This document shows, piece after piece, positions 26,895 through 27,234 of a stretch of DNA of 27,234 nt. Positions within the stretch are counted from its first letter, which is position 1. Every line of letters starts with the position of its first letter. The notes beneath the pieces were generated by a model. It did not search any database. It was not told the origin of the DNA and worked only from the letters and a program-made list of their open reading frames with translations. The stretch comes from Chara braunii. Taxonomy: Eukaryota; Streptophyta; Charophyceae; Charales; Characeae. The position numbers and the translations under genes are program-made. The stretch lies in assembly GCA_003427395.1 (NCBI GenBank), contig BFEA01000557.1, positions 341,207 through 368,440 of the forward strand. Reading direction: 5' to 3'.

Positions 26895-26950
26895 TATGTA
26901 CACACACACAGATGCACTGTCAACACACATAAACACACACAAACACCCAT

Positions 26951-27005
<55 letters not shown>
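26840..27005. repeat. (CA)n microsatellites
   Basis: Two runs (about 26840-26890 and 26952-27005) separated by an imperfect CA-rich link. Confidence 0.95.
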
Positions 27006-27007
<2 letters not shown>

Positions 27008-27203
27008 ATTGCAATTCATTGACTGAAAGATTGAAAGAATGGTTGACCGAGTGACAAACTGGCTGACAGACTGAGTGACCGACAATTGGGGGTGTTTTCA
27101 ATGTTATTTTTTATTATAAATTTGATAAAGAATTTCGATGTAACCCCAAGGAAAAAGTTGTTCAGTTTAGTTTTCTGCATAACATAGTTTTTTTCCGGAT
27201 TGT

Positions 27204-27234
<31 letters not shown>
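27006..27234. other. Unassigned end of window with poly(T)
   Basis: Short ACTGA/GACTGA-type repeats (27018-27085), an AT-rich part, then poly(T) from about 27206 to the end. No gene is seen. Confidence 0.5.

Overview
This is eukaryotic nuclear DNA, most likely from a green plant or streptophyte alga. A Chara-like charophyte is my best guess, but that is inference. The evidence is a spliced plant-type proline dehydrogenase, mitochondrial fragments (trnH, trnC, nad4L) of plant/charophyte type, a U6 snRNA copy, and dense microsatellites and retroelements. It is a draft assembly: there is one N gap (13601-13691) and two uncut library-adaptor junctions (10613-10650, 10834-10867).

Layout. 1-1900: AT-rich DNA with simple repeats, a 95-bp fold-back MITE and a 141-bp tandem repeat. 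1901-5815: a decayed LTR retrotransposon on the minus strand (gag, PBS, start of an LTR). 5849-5936: a U6 snRNA pseudogene. 7330-7694: a 187-bp tandem repeat. 8686-11726: the last two visible exons of proline dehydrogenase on the plus strand. Their 2-kb intron is filled with a CT tract, a second fold-back MITE, tRNA-derived SINEs and the adaptor artefacts. 13022-13083: a hammerhead ribozyme candidate. 14511-15062: a SINE head and a perfect 189-bp tandem duplication. 15453-18158: a broken LINE (ORF1, AP-endonuclease, linker, no RT) that has taken two copies of a TTAA-flanked 150-bp MITE. 18062-18413: duplicated LINE-type tails. 19019-19463: a NUMT with trnH(GUG) and partial trnC(GCA). 19617-19669: a second, near-ideal hammerhead ribozyme. 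19961-24275: a NUMT of nad4L split by a 4.07-kb 5'-truncated LINE with RT and zinc-finger domains and a 7-bp target duplication. 24660-26100: a strongly G-poor, A+C-rich stretch with a 336-bp tandem repeat. 26393-26745: possible 5' exons of an unrecognised gene. The window ends in CA repeats and poly(T).

The only cellular protein gene I can support is proline dehydrogenase, the first enzyme of mitochondrial proline catabolism. The rest is mobile or mobile-derived. The main discoveries are the two unrelated type I hammerhead ribozymes, each with a possible 7-bp loop II/3' pseudoknot; the TTAA MITE whose conceptual excision restores two LINE reading frames; and the nested NUMT/LINE insertion history.
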